NCBI GenBank assembly: GCA_013365325.1
Contig: JABVXV010000105.1
Location: 62,001 to 126,000, forward strand
Length of the DNA: 64,000 nt
Direction: 5' to 3'
Source: Dipetalonema caudispina
Taxonomy: Eukaryota; Nematoda; Chromadorea; Rhabditida; Onchocercidae
Translations under genes and position numbers: made by a program
In this document: positions 1 through 12,160 of the stretch, one piece after another
How positions within the stretch are numbered: the first letter of the stretch is position 1
Layout: the number at the start of each line of letters is the position of its first letter
The notes under the pieces: model-generated
Told to the model about the DNA's origin: nothing
What the model saw: the letters and a program-made list of their open reading frames with translations, nothing else
Databases searched by the model: none

Positions 1-1010
1 AAATACAGTCAAGCAAACTTCAAAACGGTAGAGAAAGAAACTCAAGTCTCCTTAAAATGCAACTTCGAACGCGTTCACAACCTTTCGGCAATTAGCCGTT
101 ATTTAAAAAAAATTTTCACGCCAGATATACCGATTCAAAAGAGTAATCAATGTACAAAAAAAGCAACATTCGATAGTAATGTCTGATGTAAATGCATTCA
201 AGATATCAAACATTCTGAAACATCTCGAATCTTTACATTGCTCAGAAGATGTCAGTGGAAGCACATGTGAAAAGAAACATACAATGTCCTACTTAATTTT
301 AAATGATAACTTAATATGCATTTCATTGGACCTCACCTCGATAACAATAAATAATTAATCAGGAATCAAAATATTTGGACACCCGCAAAACGATAAACTA
401 GCAATTTGGAACAGAAAGAAATAAATTGTACAAATACAGTGGGGAAAAATGCAAAATTAAATTTTGAGAAAGAATCGATAACAAAACAAGAAATTAAATG
501 CGTTTTAGATACATCTTACTGATGTAACAGAAGAGGTGAAGTACTATCGAATAACTAACGGTGGTATTTCTTTTGTTAGTCTAAGAAATCTGCGTAATAC
601 ATCGCCCATTACATGTTGCATGCAAAAATCAAGGTATATTAACTGAAGTTCGACAAAATCCGAACAGTGATATCATTTTTCTTCAACAAGGCACAGATAT
701 ACCTACATTACTTTCATTTGAAGATTACAAGCTATTTAAAAAGATTAAAATCAGAGGCACTTGAACAGGAAAGATAAAAAACCGAAGTTGAATACTTTCT
801 TGTCTCCATAACTTGAATCATAGTGATGAAGACAGAATACAGTGAAAAGTCGATTCCCTTCTCTAAACCGTTGTGGTACCAGTTCAAATGATCTAAAAAC
901 TTGAAGTTAAATAACTAGATTCCCTGCAATAAATGTACCATCCTTCCAGAAAGAAAGGTATTATAATACTCACTATCTCGTATATCAGAAATGTCTAAAA
1001 TACAGGGAAT
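1..1010. other. 3' flank of ERGIC3, no gene seen
   Basis: AT-rich sequence downstream of the minus-strand ERGIC3 stop codon. It probably holds that gene's 3' UTR and then intergenic DNA. I found no open frame with credible splice sites or recognisable protein similarity on either strand. Confidence 0.4.
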
Positions 1011-4000
1011 CTATGTGTATTTATTAAGCGCAATTTTCTGGCTAATAATTCTTCCCGAACGATAAATGAATGCATCGATCAAGCTTGCCACAGTGAAAAT
1101 ACCACCAATAATGGCACATATTGAAACGAGAAATGTAGACAGGCTCCTAAAATATATTTATCTTCATTAGCTCGGATCCTTTTTATATCTAGGATTGAAA
1201 ATTTTTTCTATATTATGGGTGAATAAAAGCAGTTGAAAACTCTTCAAGATTAATAAAGATTCCAACAGAAAATTTTGGGGAAAAATAAATACGGAAACAT
1301 AAGATGATTTGAAAGAAATGAACTGACAAAATCCAAAAGCAACTCAATGCATACAAGAAAAAAAAAGCATATTTCTACTTAAAGGGTTAATTGCTTTTAC
1401 GTATTAACTTTATAAGGTATTTCAAATAACTAAATTTGTATGATCACAATTGCTATGATCGCTCGGATTTCCATTACAAAGTTCTTAATGTTACTGTACT
1501 CAGTGTGCCTAGCAGTGATACAAAAGAAGCGCTCCTCCTAGGTTATTTAACTTTAGTTTCAAGCCACCGCCTTTAACAAGTACGAAGACCACCTTCTCGT
1601 GGTCACTTCCATGCAAATACAAATTCACTAATTCTCGATGAAGTAAAAGACGTGTCAACCAAAAAAACATAAAGTTTTCTCCAAAAAATCAAATATCTAT
1701 TAAATCTTACGCAGTCTTTAAAACTGGAAAATCAAAGAAAATCAAAGAAGTAAGTTTTTATGTTGATAACACTCAATCTGAAAGATGAATGTTTCAAGTA
1801 CATCTTGATTTTAAATAACCGATACAACATACTGTCGCCTTTCCTCATACTTGACCATCAACGGTGAGAACTCGTATTGTACGAAAAAACCAGGTAAACC
1901 AGACACTCCTTGAGATATATCTTTTTGATAGGTAGTAACTGAGAAAAGATGACTGAAGATATTTCGGGTAGAATCCAAAAAAACATATGAAGTTGGCACC
2001 AATTTTAGATGATACTGATACATTATACCATCTAAAAAATCAAATTTCCAGAATTATTCCACTTTAACTGTATTTATGTCATTTACTGAAGGCAAAGAAT
2101 ATTTAAAGTTAAAGTTGCAAAGCAAGTTTTCAAAGTCACCTGAATTCTTTGCAGACCCGAAAAATTTTCCGTCCAATGGATAAACCTTCCCTGGAAATGA
2201 ATTTCCGAAAGAAAAATGATTGACTGTGTGGCTCGTGTCGAATTTTGACGGTGAAAGCGAGTGTAAATCATGGACTGGAAAAAAGTAGCAAGAAATATGT
2301 TATCAAAATGAGAAAGCAACTTCAACAAAACATTCAAAATATAAATAGTTATTACAAGAAGTGAGGTACGAAATATCAATCTGTATTCAGCGGAAAGCTG
2401 AGCACTTTTCGTCAAAATAAAAAAAATATTGCAAAGGTATGCGAGAGAAATTAAAATTAATCTTTTTACGGTCATGCTTTACAACTTCATGGAGATTTAT
2501 TGCTACTTTTTATCCTACTCATAGTTGTTCCTGTTATTCATGAGAAATTAAATTTTGATGGTGAAAGCGAGTGTAAATCATGGACTGGAAAAAATTGTAG
2601 TCAAGAAAATGAAAAACAAAATAATTCTAACGCATTTACAGTGAGATCGATGGGCTTTGAGTGGATCACCGGGTGCAATATGGAAATTACCAGCAACCTG
2701 GAATTGATGATAGCTAGATCTCAGAAATTGTCGTAAAAACCGAAAATATAATTTCAGAACTGAAAAGTTCGAAACCTAACTGCTTAAGTTTAATCTAACT
2801 GTGTATCCATCTGCTGCCACACTGTTTTATATCTGATTATTCAGCGGACCACAAATAACGAAACTTCAGCACAGCTAACAAGAATTACAAACCTTAGCGA
2901 CTTGGACCTTGCCATAAACTCGACAACCTTCATTTTTATGCTCGTTCATTTTTTTTACCCATAAATCGCTTTTACATTGTTCAATAGTTTCGATATTGAC
3001 TAATTCCCATCCTTTTCTCATATACGCTTCCTTCACCTCTTCACATGTATTACAACACCTACGAAGATAACATTATTAAAGTACTGCAATTAAACTGAAC
3101 ATAAGATAGTTAAATACATTCACAAATCAGGAAGTTGTATTTCCTATTAGAATATGACTGTACAAAAATTCCAATACTAAGTATATATGCACCGAATACA
3201 TTCATGTTACTTGAAATAATATAACTAATTTTTCAACTACTTTTAATCTGATGATATTTTATATTCTACAACTGTCAAGAAAAAAATCCGTTTACTTGAC
3301 CCAGAGGCAAAAATTTTTAATCCAAAAAAAAATATACAGCAGAAATACCCGTCTTTTGCTCCATAACAACTACCGCACAAAATTTCAGAAGCAGGCACTG
3401 ATGATACCGTAGTTGTATTAATATTCACTCCTGAAAAGTTTACCATGCATTACGTCTAATAGTTCAAACGTAAAAATATTCCAGAAAAGTAAGAACTACG
3501 TTAACTCAGTGTATTCCAATTTGTAAATAGATCAGAATGGTACAATCACGAAAAAATTTTGGGCCCTGATTTCTAATTGCTTACGTTTCATGACAAAGTA
3601 ATTCTATCAACTTCACAACTTTGAAGATTACATCGACAATAAAACTATGAATGAAAGAATATAGGCAAAATGCAAACAGTCTGATCCTTTGACAATCAAT
3701 AAATTGAAGTTATGTGGAAAAACTTAAAATTCTATACCATTAAATGCAAATCAAATTTTATTCAGATTTCATACTACATGTGCATGTGCCAAAGGCAATC
3801 ACGAAACATACAGGAAGCAATCTTATCAAGAAAAAAAATACTAGCCTTGTCTGACCCCATTTCCTTCTTTTCCATCCAACAAACTTATTTTATATACATC
3901 GTCCTTGATATCATCCTGATTATCACCACTTAAATCCATCACATCAATTGTTATCACTGAAAAATAAATAGGGAAAAAATAATACAACAGATATGTTATG

Positions 4001-4699
4001 AACAAAAAAAAAAAAAAAAAAAAAAAAACACCTACTGAATGATGAGTTAAAGATTTTGGGTAGAGTTCATTTTACTATTTATACCAAAATGCGTAAGTAT
4101 AAATGCTTGAAAATGGAGACAGCTTGCAGAATTTGATAGAATGAAAAATATAAAACGAGAACGATTCGAACCAGAACAAGGTAAACGTGGAAACGTAATG
4201 TCAAAATTAACATCGACTCGTTGTTCAGCAGGTGTTGAATCTACATAAAGCTGTTCAACTATATCCACTGATAAAAACGAGAGCGTTTCTGACACGAACA
4301 TAAATATGATCACAGCGCTACTTACCAGAGTAACTGCAAAAGGTATAAATTACAAGTTTTATATTTGAAAACTTGAAAAGTCTTGACGAAAAATAGTAAA
4401 ATCCAAATTTATACATCAAAAAAGGTACGATATTTCAACAAGTTTTTGATTGATATCTCATGAAATATTGTCTTTTTTTTAGAATACAAGACGATATTGA
4501 ACATTTTTTTTTATTTAAAATTAAGGGGCCGGCATTTGCTTTATAATGCATTCTGTGATTCCTTAAAGTAGAATCTTTTGTATATAATTCTATACTTTTA
4601 TTACTACTAACCAGCTCCACCAGCGAAGGTTCGAACGCGGAAATCATCCAGCGGTTTCGTGTATGCATCAAAATCTTTGAGGCGTTCCAGTAACGACAT
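1011..4699 (-). CDS. ERGIC3: ERGIC3 / Erv46 ER-Golgi cargo receptor
   Basis: ERGIC3 is a two-pass membrane protein that cycles between ER and Golgi in COPII/COPI vesicles with ERGIC2/Erv41 and acts as a cargo receptor. Exons read on the minus strand: 4699-4612 (start, MSLLERLKDFDAYTKPLDDF), 4333-4172 (first membrane segment, then ELYVD-like EQLYVD and FPRLPC), 3956-3856, 3430-3349 (CGSCYGAKD), 3058-2893 (CCNTCEEVKEAY and NEGCRVYG), 2697-2640 (VAGNFHIAPG), 2274-2140 (HDLHSLSPSKF), 2031-1833 (YQYHLKLVPT, SGLPGFFVQYEFSP) and 1146-1011 (second membrane segment, ends LNKYT). All junctions keep phase except 3856/3430, where a short exon (length 1 modulo 3) is still unlocated. An acceptor-like TTTAG lies 11 bases before the ATG, suggesting trans-splicing. 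The match to human ERGIC3 runs nearly end to end, so the family call is firm. Confidence 0.93.
2543..2595 (-). pseudogene. Partial duplicate of an ERGIC3 exon, with its acceptor
   Basis: About 50 bases here nearly repeat 2233-2285, which is the acceptor and first third of the ERGIC3 HDLHSL exon. The copy sits in the intron between the 2697-2640 and 2274-2140 exons and keeps the TTTCCAG acceptor. Read in the phase left by the upstream exon it gives HDLHSLSPSKFNFS and then a TGA. Inclusion would therefore truncate the protein in its luminal domain. Confidence 0.75.
4004..4028. repeat. Poly(A) run of 25 bases inside an ERGIC3 intron
   Basis: A pure 25-A tract on the plus strand, which is poly(T) in the sense of ERGIC3. 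It lies about 50 bases upstream of the acceptor of the 3956-3856 exon. It could act as an extended pyrimidine tract or be a simple slippage product. Confidence 0.9.
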
Positions 4700-6233
4700 A
4701 CGTTATATGTCTAAATAAGCATGCACAATAACTGCTGCCGAAAATAGCGCACTAACTACCGGTAACAAAACCAACTGATTAAACATGAAAAATTAAATAT
4801 AATTACGGCATAAGAATTCGTTACTCTGCAAACCGTGAAACGAAACTGCTTACAAATCACCAAGTAGTTCATAGAAAGGTTAATTAATTAAGGAATTAAT
4901 TCACAATAATGTGTACCTGAAAGAAAAATAGCTTAATCAAATCAATTAAAACTACTTCAATTTCTTGACAAAATGTTAAGGAGGTTCAAAAACATAATTT
5001 GAATTAGAAACGATTAGTATTGGTATAGCACACAACTAATACTGGACTATACCTGACAAAATATATTTTACTAATGATTAATTATTTTTGTTGAGTTACT
5101 ATTAGAACGATTTTCATTAATGACAGAAATAAACATACACAGAGAGAGGACGATAATCTATTCTTATTAAACAATTATGCTAATGGAAAATGATCTTTTG
5201 ATAGTGTATAGAAATAGCTGTTCATGAAGAAAAAAATCAATAGAATACTGCAATCATTAGTATTTATAACACTTAGAGAGAGATAATACGTTTCCCATTG
5301 CTAAAATGTTAGTGAATAGCTTGACCTTTAACTTCATGGTCTCCCCTTACTCCAGTTGATCATAACTTGATTATATCTTCTAGATCTAATAAATTTGTGT
5401 GATATCTCCTATCTCCCACTCAATTCTTAACCTATACCAACTTTCCCAGGAATAACCAACTAACCAGAAGAATGGATCTCACTTTCAATATACGAGCGCA
5501 CTCCATCAGAATTGGAGCGTCACGCAATAACAACGTTTCATCTCACGTTAATCCTTTATACTTATTTTCCCTTCTGATAGGGTCAATATGTTCTCTCAGG
5601 ATTGTGAGAAATATATGATCCAATTGACCCAAATTTACTCATTTATTAAAATATGTGTTTATTTACTAAAATCGCAGACATGATGATTATAGTAGAAGAG
5701 GTAATTGCTTGGGTTAGTTGTAACTTAAGGTAAAGTACAACTTTTAATAACTTATAAAATCCATAATTGGATTTTATATTATTCCATATATAATTTGTAT
5801 ATATATATATATTGTTGATGATAGCTGGAACTTTAATCATGAAATGTGATCCAAAGGGCGAAACAAGACAGTCTTCTTCCTTGGAGACATTAACTGAATT
5901 TCCACCTAATGTTTAGTATTCCGAACCACCGATATCAAACAGCTGGTTTTTTTATTAAAGGGAATGGCTGGATTTAACTCTTCTTGCACCGTAAATCTTT
6001 TTTGAGAGGTCAAGTTCCGGAAAATCGAGCACATTCGCACCACTATATGTTGGGTGTTCAAAAACAAGTAATAATTGGTGCAGAATAATATTTGTCTCCT
6101 AAAATTTGCATTATAAAGATTTGATAGGAAATATGCATATGTTCGTAAAAGTCTTCCCCAGTTCTACAGAAATAAATTTAACTCAATGCATTCGCTTGAG
6201 CAGATATTATTTCAATTCGGTGTATTGATTATA
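4700..6233. other. Intergenic region between divergent genes
   Basis: The region lies between the ERGIC3 start (minus) and the signal-peptide gene (plus) and should contain both promoters. It is AT-rich, with a short AT microsatellite near 5799-5812. I recognised no coding sequence or specific regulatory element. Confidence 0.5.
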
Positions 6234-9200
6234 ATGTTGCTTGGAAAATTGCTGTTAATGTTTTTGCTACTGGCGATCTGGAATGTCCCCAGTGGTCAGG
6301 TATTGTTAATATTCTTTTACATGGCATCTTCTGATCCAATTTTCGTTGACTGAATTTCAGTTCAACTACAAATTGACAACGTTATCTTCTTTACTTTCTG
6401 TCAAAATGTCGGTGAAATTTTTGCCGATTAAATTGCGCATATCTTTGGTGTTGATTATTAAGGTACCTGGGGCACGAGTATCTACTATGGTAACCAAATA
6501 TATGACTCCAGTGATAACAGCAAAAGATAATCTTACCTATGAAAGTCATGCATCAAACATCGAACAGTTGCAATTTATTCTCTCAAAGGAATCTATCAAA
6601 GGACGCGCAAAACATCCAAACATTACTTTCGCCATTCAAATCACGCGAAAATCATGCAAGGCGTATGTATCTTTGGCATACAATAAAGCAATGGAATCTT
6701 AAACCAGCCAAGGTTTACTGATTTCAGAGGCCCATCAATATGTCTTTTAAATTGACTTTGGCCATTCGATTTTGTGTTTATGCTCTGTCTTCCTACTTGG
6801 AGTTTCAGTTTAATTCCACGAAAATAATCTAACCGGAAAGAGTGGAAATTATTCCCCTAAGTTATCATGCATAAGCACACACTATTTTCATAAAAGTCTA
6901 GATATTTTCAGGAAAAATCACTCGATCTGAAAGATTGGGTTTTAAAAAAAAAATCCTCTATAATCGACTTTTGTAATTATTGTACTATTACATCATTCGT
7001 GTCAAAATTATTGTCACAGAACTTTTTTCTTCTTGCTGATATATTTTTCATGTTTTGATTCCTTCGATCTGCTTGTACACTTTTCAATTTAGTCTTTCCC
7101 CATCACCAAAAATCCATCAGAAAAAGGAGGAATTTCAGGATAAAATTATGTTTTGGGAATAAGACTAATTTGTTCCGTCATTTGGAGTTGCTCTCAAAAG
7201 TAAAGTTTGGCGAAACAGGTTACAACAGGAAGTTGAGCCAAGAAGTTTTTGCATTAGTGGAACGATCAGCATATGAATTAGATGCGTGCTCCGGGATGAC
7301 AGCAATCGAGTGGGAGTTCCCGAGATTATGGACATGGAGCAATACGAGTCAGGAAAAAGGATACATGCACTACTCAGCTCTATACAAAGGTATAATTGTT
7401 AGGTACATAGTATAATCTTTTTCTACATCCTCGAAAAGAGAAATGATGCTGAAGAATAGAGTGTTGATCAGTTTTCAGTTAATATATTATCATTGCTCAT
7501 TTCCTTATCACTTGTACTGATTCCAATTGAAACAGAAGCACGAAAATGGATTCATTTCTGTATTTGAAGTTTTCAGTGACTTCAAATTACATTGCTAATA
7601 AATTACAGGTGGAACACCAAGCAGCTATCGTAGTAAAATGAGTGGTATGTCAAACGTCGAAACAATTATCATACATAACGATGTATTTTTTCCAAAAAAC
7701 TCTAACGCTATGGACTATCTTATTTTTATAAAAGCCATTGTGGCATTTAACAATTTCTTAAAGCACATAAAACTTATAAAGAATTTAATCTTGAAAAGTT
7801 ATTTATCTTTTGAAACAAACATTTTTGCGAAATATTTTAATGCAATAGATAGTCTATGATTATAACAAATGCAAGATTACCAGAAAAGTCGTTCAATACA
7901 GAGTAGTACAATACTGCAGATCTACAGATCGATTAATACTATGATATTAGACAAGCTTGTTCAGATAAGATTACGACCAATTGTTAAGCAGAACATTTTT
8001 TTTTTAAAAAAAAAAGATTGTAGCGTGAAAGTTTTTTGGTACTTGAATAATTTATTGTTTCACGGACAAGCGTTGTATGTAAAGGCTTGTTGAAATTGTG
8101 ATAAGTAAGTAATCAAAAGAATGGTAATCCGAAATGAGCAAAAGCATAGAAGAATGCTCTCGTAGTGAAATTTAACTCTTTAGATGTGATAATTTACAAA
8201 GACATATTGTAATGTAATCCTATTGGATACAAAGATAACTATGTGGATAAGAGAGCTATTTTAAATTTTAAAACAATTTAATTGTTGAATATGAACTTAG
8301 TTTTAGAATGGAGGAAATTGACATATGAATTAATTTATCAGATGTTCAAAGTGTGGACTTATCAGGTGTTTAGGCTATATAAAAATTAAGCTGGAAGAAT
8401 TCACATAAGAATTGGATAACGATAAAAATAAAATAAATTTCTGGAATACAAATACTTTGGTTATTTAAATATAAAAGTTATTTTACAAAATTATTTCGAT
8501 CTTCCAATAGTTATTCGAATGCTTGACAGCTCTTTCGGGTATTTTCTGATAAGTCTTCATTTATTGCAATTTATTACTACCATTGTAGATCGCATCAAAA
8601 CCACAGAAACTTGGTTTGGAAGTAAGACATGGGCCAACACTTTTCAACAAGCCAATGGATGCAACAACACCTGCTTATACGACATTTTATGAAACATTTG
8701 ATCTGTGGTCTAAATCAAATGAATTATATTTTGTTCTTGCACAGGATGCCAATGCATGCGGTGCTCGTTTTTCAGTAAGTTAAACTGAAACTATAAGTTA
8801 ACCAACTGAAAATTTTGCAAATATACTTCAAACAAGGAGCTATATGAAGCTAAGAACCAATTAATTTCTAAAAATTTCAGTTAAAATTTCTATTTTTTAA
8901 AATAAGACAACATTTCCCAGTCTCATCCTTAACAAAGTCAATTATACATGAAAATTAATATTTATATAATTTATATGAAGCTCAATCGATTCTGATGTAT
9001 CCATCCAACTTCAGGCACCACTAACCACTCATACATTTATGAAACGTCATCTTATTTTCAATTTCCGTCCTGGAATAGTGTAAGCATTTTCCTGACTCTA
9101 TATGGTTAAGTTTAAATTCTGTTTCAAGTTTGAAATAATAGGCAACTAATAAAATTGAAAAAGCAGGTATCAAGAAGTGGTTTGTTCATGACCGTAATAT

Positions 9201-10231
9201 TTTTTCAGATACCGTGTCAGGAAAGGTGTCAATATCTGGTCTATACCACTTGGTTTCATTGTTGGTACCTGTGTAGGGTAAGCATTCATTCTCTCTAAAT
9301 TATGCTACAAAATCCTCAATTTTAATCTAAATTTTTTCCTCTACTACTGCTTAGTCTAACTTATAAGCGCCGAAAACAAACTGCGCGTTTCTTATCAAAC
9401 AATTCTAATATATACAAAAACTTTTTTAATCTCTGGAACTTGCCATAATTGACTAGGCTCTGACAATTTGGATTGCTCTAATAATCAGTTATTGTCTTTC
9501 GACATTTCTTTACAATTTCTCAGATAAATTTCTTAATCAAATCTTGTAAAAGCTAACCTTATTTCAGATTAAAAAAGAATTCTATTGATTATTGATTAAT
9601 TATTTCCAAAATTTCAAAAATATTGCACACACATTTTGTTTGTAGAGTTTTTGGAGCTGGTTTTTTACTGTGCCGAAACTCCAAAAGTTATTATAAGCGG
9701 TGGAATACGAAAATGAGGAAAACATATGGGAAATTCGCAACTGGCGATGTCTTTTTTGCATCTCTTTCTTACAAACAATAATGCTACTCTTAAAGAAAAA
9801 GTTTTATCTACGATAGTTTAGCGTTTTTAACGAATTCAAAATAGCATTTACATTGACGAATGACTCATCATTGGACGATTTTTTCATTATATTGAATCAG
9901 TTACAGGTGACAACAGTGGGAGGTGTGACACAAACAACTGTAGCCGGCGGTGTATCTCAAATGACGGGAGCATCACAGATTGGCGATACTACGATGGGTT
10001 CTCCCAGTAATATTGGAGGTAAAAATCATTTTGTTATGAATCAGCAAATAAGAACAATGGAGATTGGATACGGTTCAGAACAGAGTATAAAATTTCTCAA
10101 TTAGTGATCACAGTTCTCACAAATTAATTAAAGTTAAAAAGCACCGATTTAAATTAAAATGGAAATTTAGAAGTTTATTATATTTTAATGTTAGCATAAC
10201 TTCTGTTCCAGATGTATCGCAGCTTAGGTGA
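6234..10231 (+). CDS. Unrecognised signal-peptide single-pass membrane protein
   Basis: I do not recognise this family. Exons proposed: 6234-6294 (signal peptide MLLGKLLLMFLLLAIWNVPS), 6361-6411, 6463-6526 (GTWGTSIYYGNQIYDSSDNS), 7139-7389, 7609-7644, 8589-8774 (ending VLAQDANACGARFS), 9015-9079, 9209-9277, 9646-9748, 9907-10018 and 10212-10231 (ending DVSQLR). The 9209-9277 and 9646-9748 exons encode one hydrophobic span (WSIPLGFIVGTCVGVFGAGF) followed by basic residues, giving a type I topology. The cytoplasmic tail is rich in Gly, Thr and Ser (VTTVGGVTQTTVAGGVSQMT). Junctions from 8589 onward keep phase and are firm. The 7644/8589 junction does not match in phase, and the 6526 donor reads AT rather than GT, so the 5' half is less certain. 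Probably nematode-specific. AATAAA motifs lie at 10354 and 10369. Confidence 0.6.
6522..6806 (+). repeat. Dispersed repeat, copy 1
   Basis: About 285 bases nearly identical to 17197-17470 in the same orientation, and longer by a 12-14 base stretch near 6590. The copy lies in the intron after exon 3 of the membrane-protein gene. Its left end falls at that exon's proposed donor and its right end at a TTTCAG. It has no terminal inverted repeats, and the short open frames inside it do not look like a transposase. Confidence 0.85.
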
Positions 10232-10353
10232 TGCAACGTTGTGAATCCATCAAATGATGCAATTTCTTTTTCTATCATTAAATGTATATTCCCATTTAAT
10301 TAATGTTATAATTTAAAACAAATGATAATTTTCATAGAAAACAACTGGTGGCA

Positions 10354-10374
10354 AATAAATGTTTTGTCAATAAA
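10354..10374 (+). terminator. Polyadenylation signals of the membrane-protein gene
   Basis: Two AATAAA motifs (10354-10359 and 10369-10374) lie about 125 bases after the TGA at 10229-10231, a normal distance for a nematode 3' UTR. Confidence 0.5.
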
Positions 10375-12160
10375 CGACAAATAAGCTGATACAAGCTATA
10401 TCTCTTTGTTTTGTGCTGTTTACTTTAACTTTTGAAAAGCAAATTTTAATGTGCAATAATTGTAATATTACTTTAAATTTAATGCTCTCATGAGAATATT
10501 TTATTGTTTTGTTTGTTGGATGTTGTCTTAACTTGAATATTATTTGAAAACGTTGATACTTGTTCAATGTCAGCCAGCACTTTCCCAGTACGTGTTTCTA
10601 AACTTTTTACCTAACATCGGATCAAATCGGTTCAACTTTTGCATTCCTGACTATAATTACTTGTTCAGTCCTTGTAAAAAAAAGGGATTCGATAACAGAA
10701 AGTTTCGTTTTCCATTTCTCATTATTAAAGGCATAAAAAACAAAGAAATAAGAGACATGCTTAACTGTTTCGAGAATTCAACTTATAATCATTTATCTCA
10801 TGATAAAAGATAACACTATTCAACATTGATTGAAAAAAATTCTATGAGTATTTGATAGAAATCGGAAAAGCATAAATGACCTATCCAGAAAACTAAAAAT
10901 CAAAAAAAGGTTATTTTTCGATGCCTTGAGGGGTCAAGACCAATGGATAATATAACAGATAACAATAAGTATTAGATTGAAATTTATCAGTGTCATTTAG
11001 TTCCATTTGTCTTATAGATTTCAGCTTAATCGGAAATTTGTTACTTTTTTTTCACTTATGATTTATTTCTCGAGTAATTTTTCTTTACTATCAAATTGGC
11101 TTTTACCAAAGCTTTGCTATTGCATTATGAATGGAATTTATTTCAAGAAGTGGTAAGAAATCAACTATTTGTGACATGACAACAATATTTGTTATTGCTA
11201 ATGATAAACATATTAATTTTTATGCTAACTTTTATTCCCAATAATGCGTACTTTCCTCTCTTGCTTACCTGTCAAATTTCTTTTTATATTCATTCTCACT
11301 TATGCCAATTATTCGTTGTCGTCATGAAAAACGTACATGGATAAAAAATAAGTATGAAATCGACCGACTATCATTTATTGTTAAAATGTCAAGAAAAAAG
11401 TTTGTTCTTTGATTTGATTAATAGAAATGAATTTACAATTCGAATCCCATTTTATGATCACGAAGTGGCAAAGCTGAATGAAATCACTGTTTGAGGAATA
11501 AAAAGTTTTTGATTAAATGAAGTATAACAAAAGATCGATCGCAGAATGTTTCATCTTCCCTATCAGTGTAAAATATATGCTTAAATCGTGAACTTTCTAT
11601 CAATGAGTTGTCGAAGGTATTTCAAATCATTTATTATTGCCTTTGTATCTGTATCATACCTGCACACTTCACTTAACGTCTCTCCAGTAGCCAATAGCTA
11701 TAATATATCAAAACATTAGGCATATTAAGGATAAAATTGTTTCATAATATCATAACAAATTTGATATTCTTTGACGAAAGATGTAAAGAATGAGAAAGAG
11801 AAATTAACGAAATCTGTCTTCGAAATAATTAATAATTAAGTAGTCTTGGAAATAATTAAGAAGGCGAATATGTCTTAGAAATAATATAAATAAAAAAGTA
11901 AATGAATAGCATGAACCTTAAGATTAGAGATATTTCTGCGTGCTTTTCGAAGCGCCAAGCAGCATTCACTCAGATTCTCCATAAAATTACTTATTTTGGT
12001 CTCCAATGTAAAATTTCTTCCCTTCAAAAAGAAAAACTTTCAGAGAGGAAAATCTCACTCAAAGCAAAATTAAGATTTAGTCTGCAATTCATTTTTCCAT
12101 TTAAGATCTGCTCACTAAAATCATTTCTCAGTTTTCATGAATTCACTGATACCAAACTTC
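10375..12160. other. Intergenic region between convergent genes
   Basis: AT-rich DNA between the 3' ends of the plus-strand membrane-protein gene and the minus-strand basic-protein gene. Open frames such as the one near 10544-10813 lack splice context and have the composition expected of AT-rich noncoding DNA. Confidence 0.45.

Noticed and set aside
2083..2475. Minus-strand frame of 130 codons in ERGIC3
   Set aside because: It reads the HDLHSL exon in the wrong frame and runs into flanking introns. The phase-consistent exon is 2274-2140.
6346..6721. Open frame of about 118 codons across 6346-6702
   Set aside because: It combines an out-of-frame reading of exons 2-3 of the membrane-protein gene with the dispersed repeat. 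The repeat-derived part recurs at 17175-17384, where it is also not gene-like.
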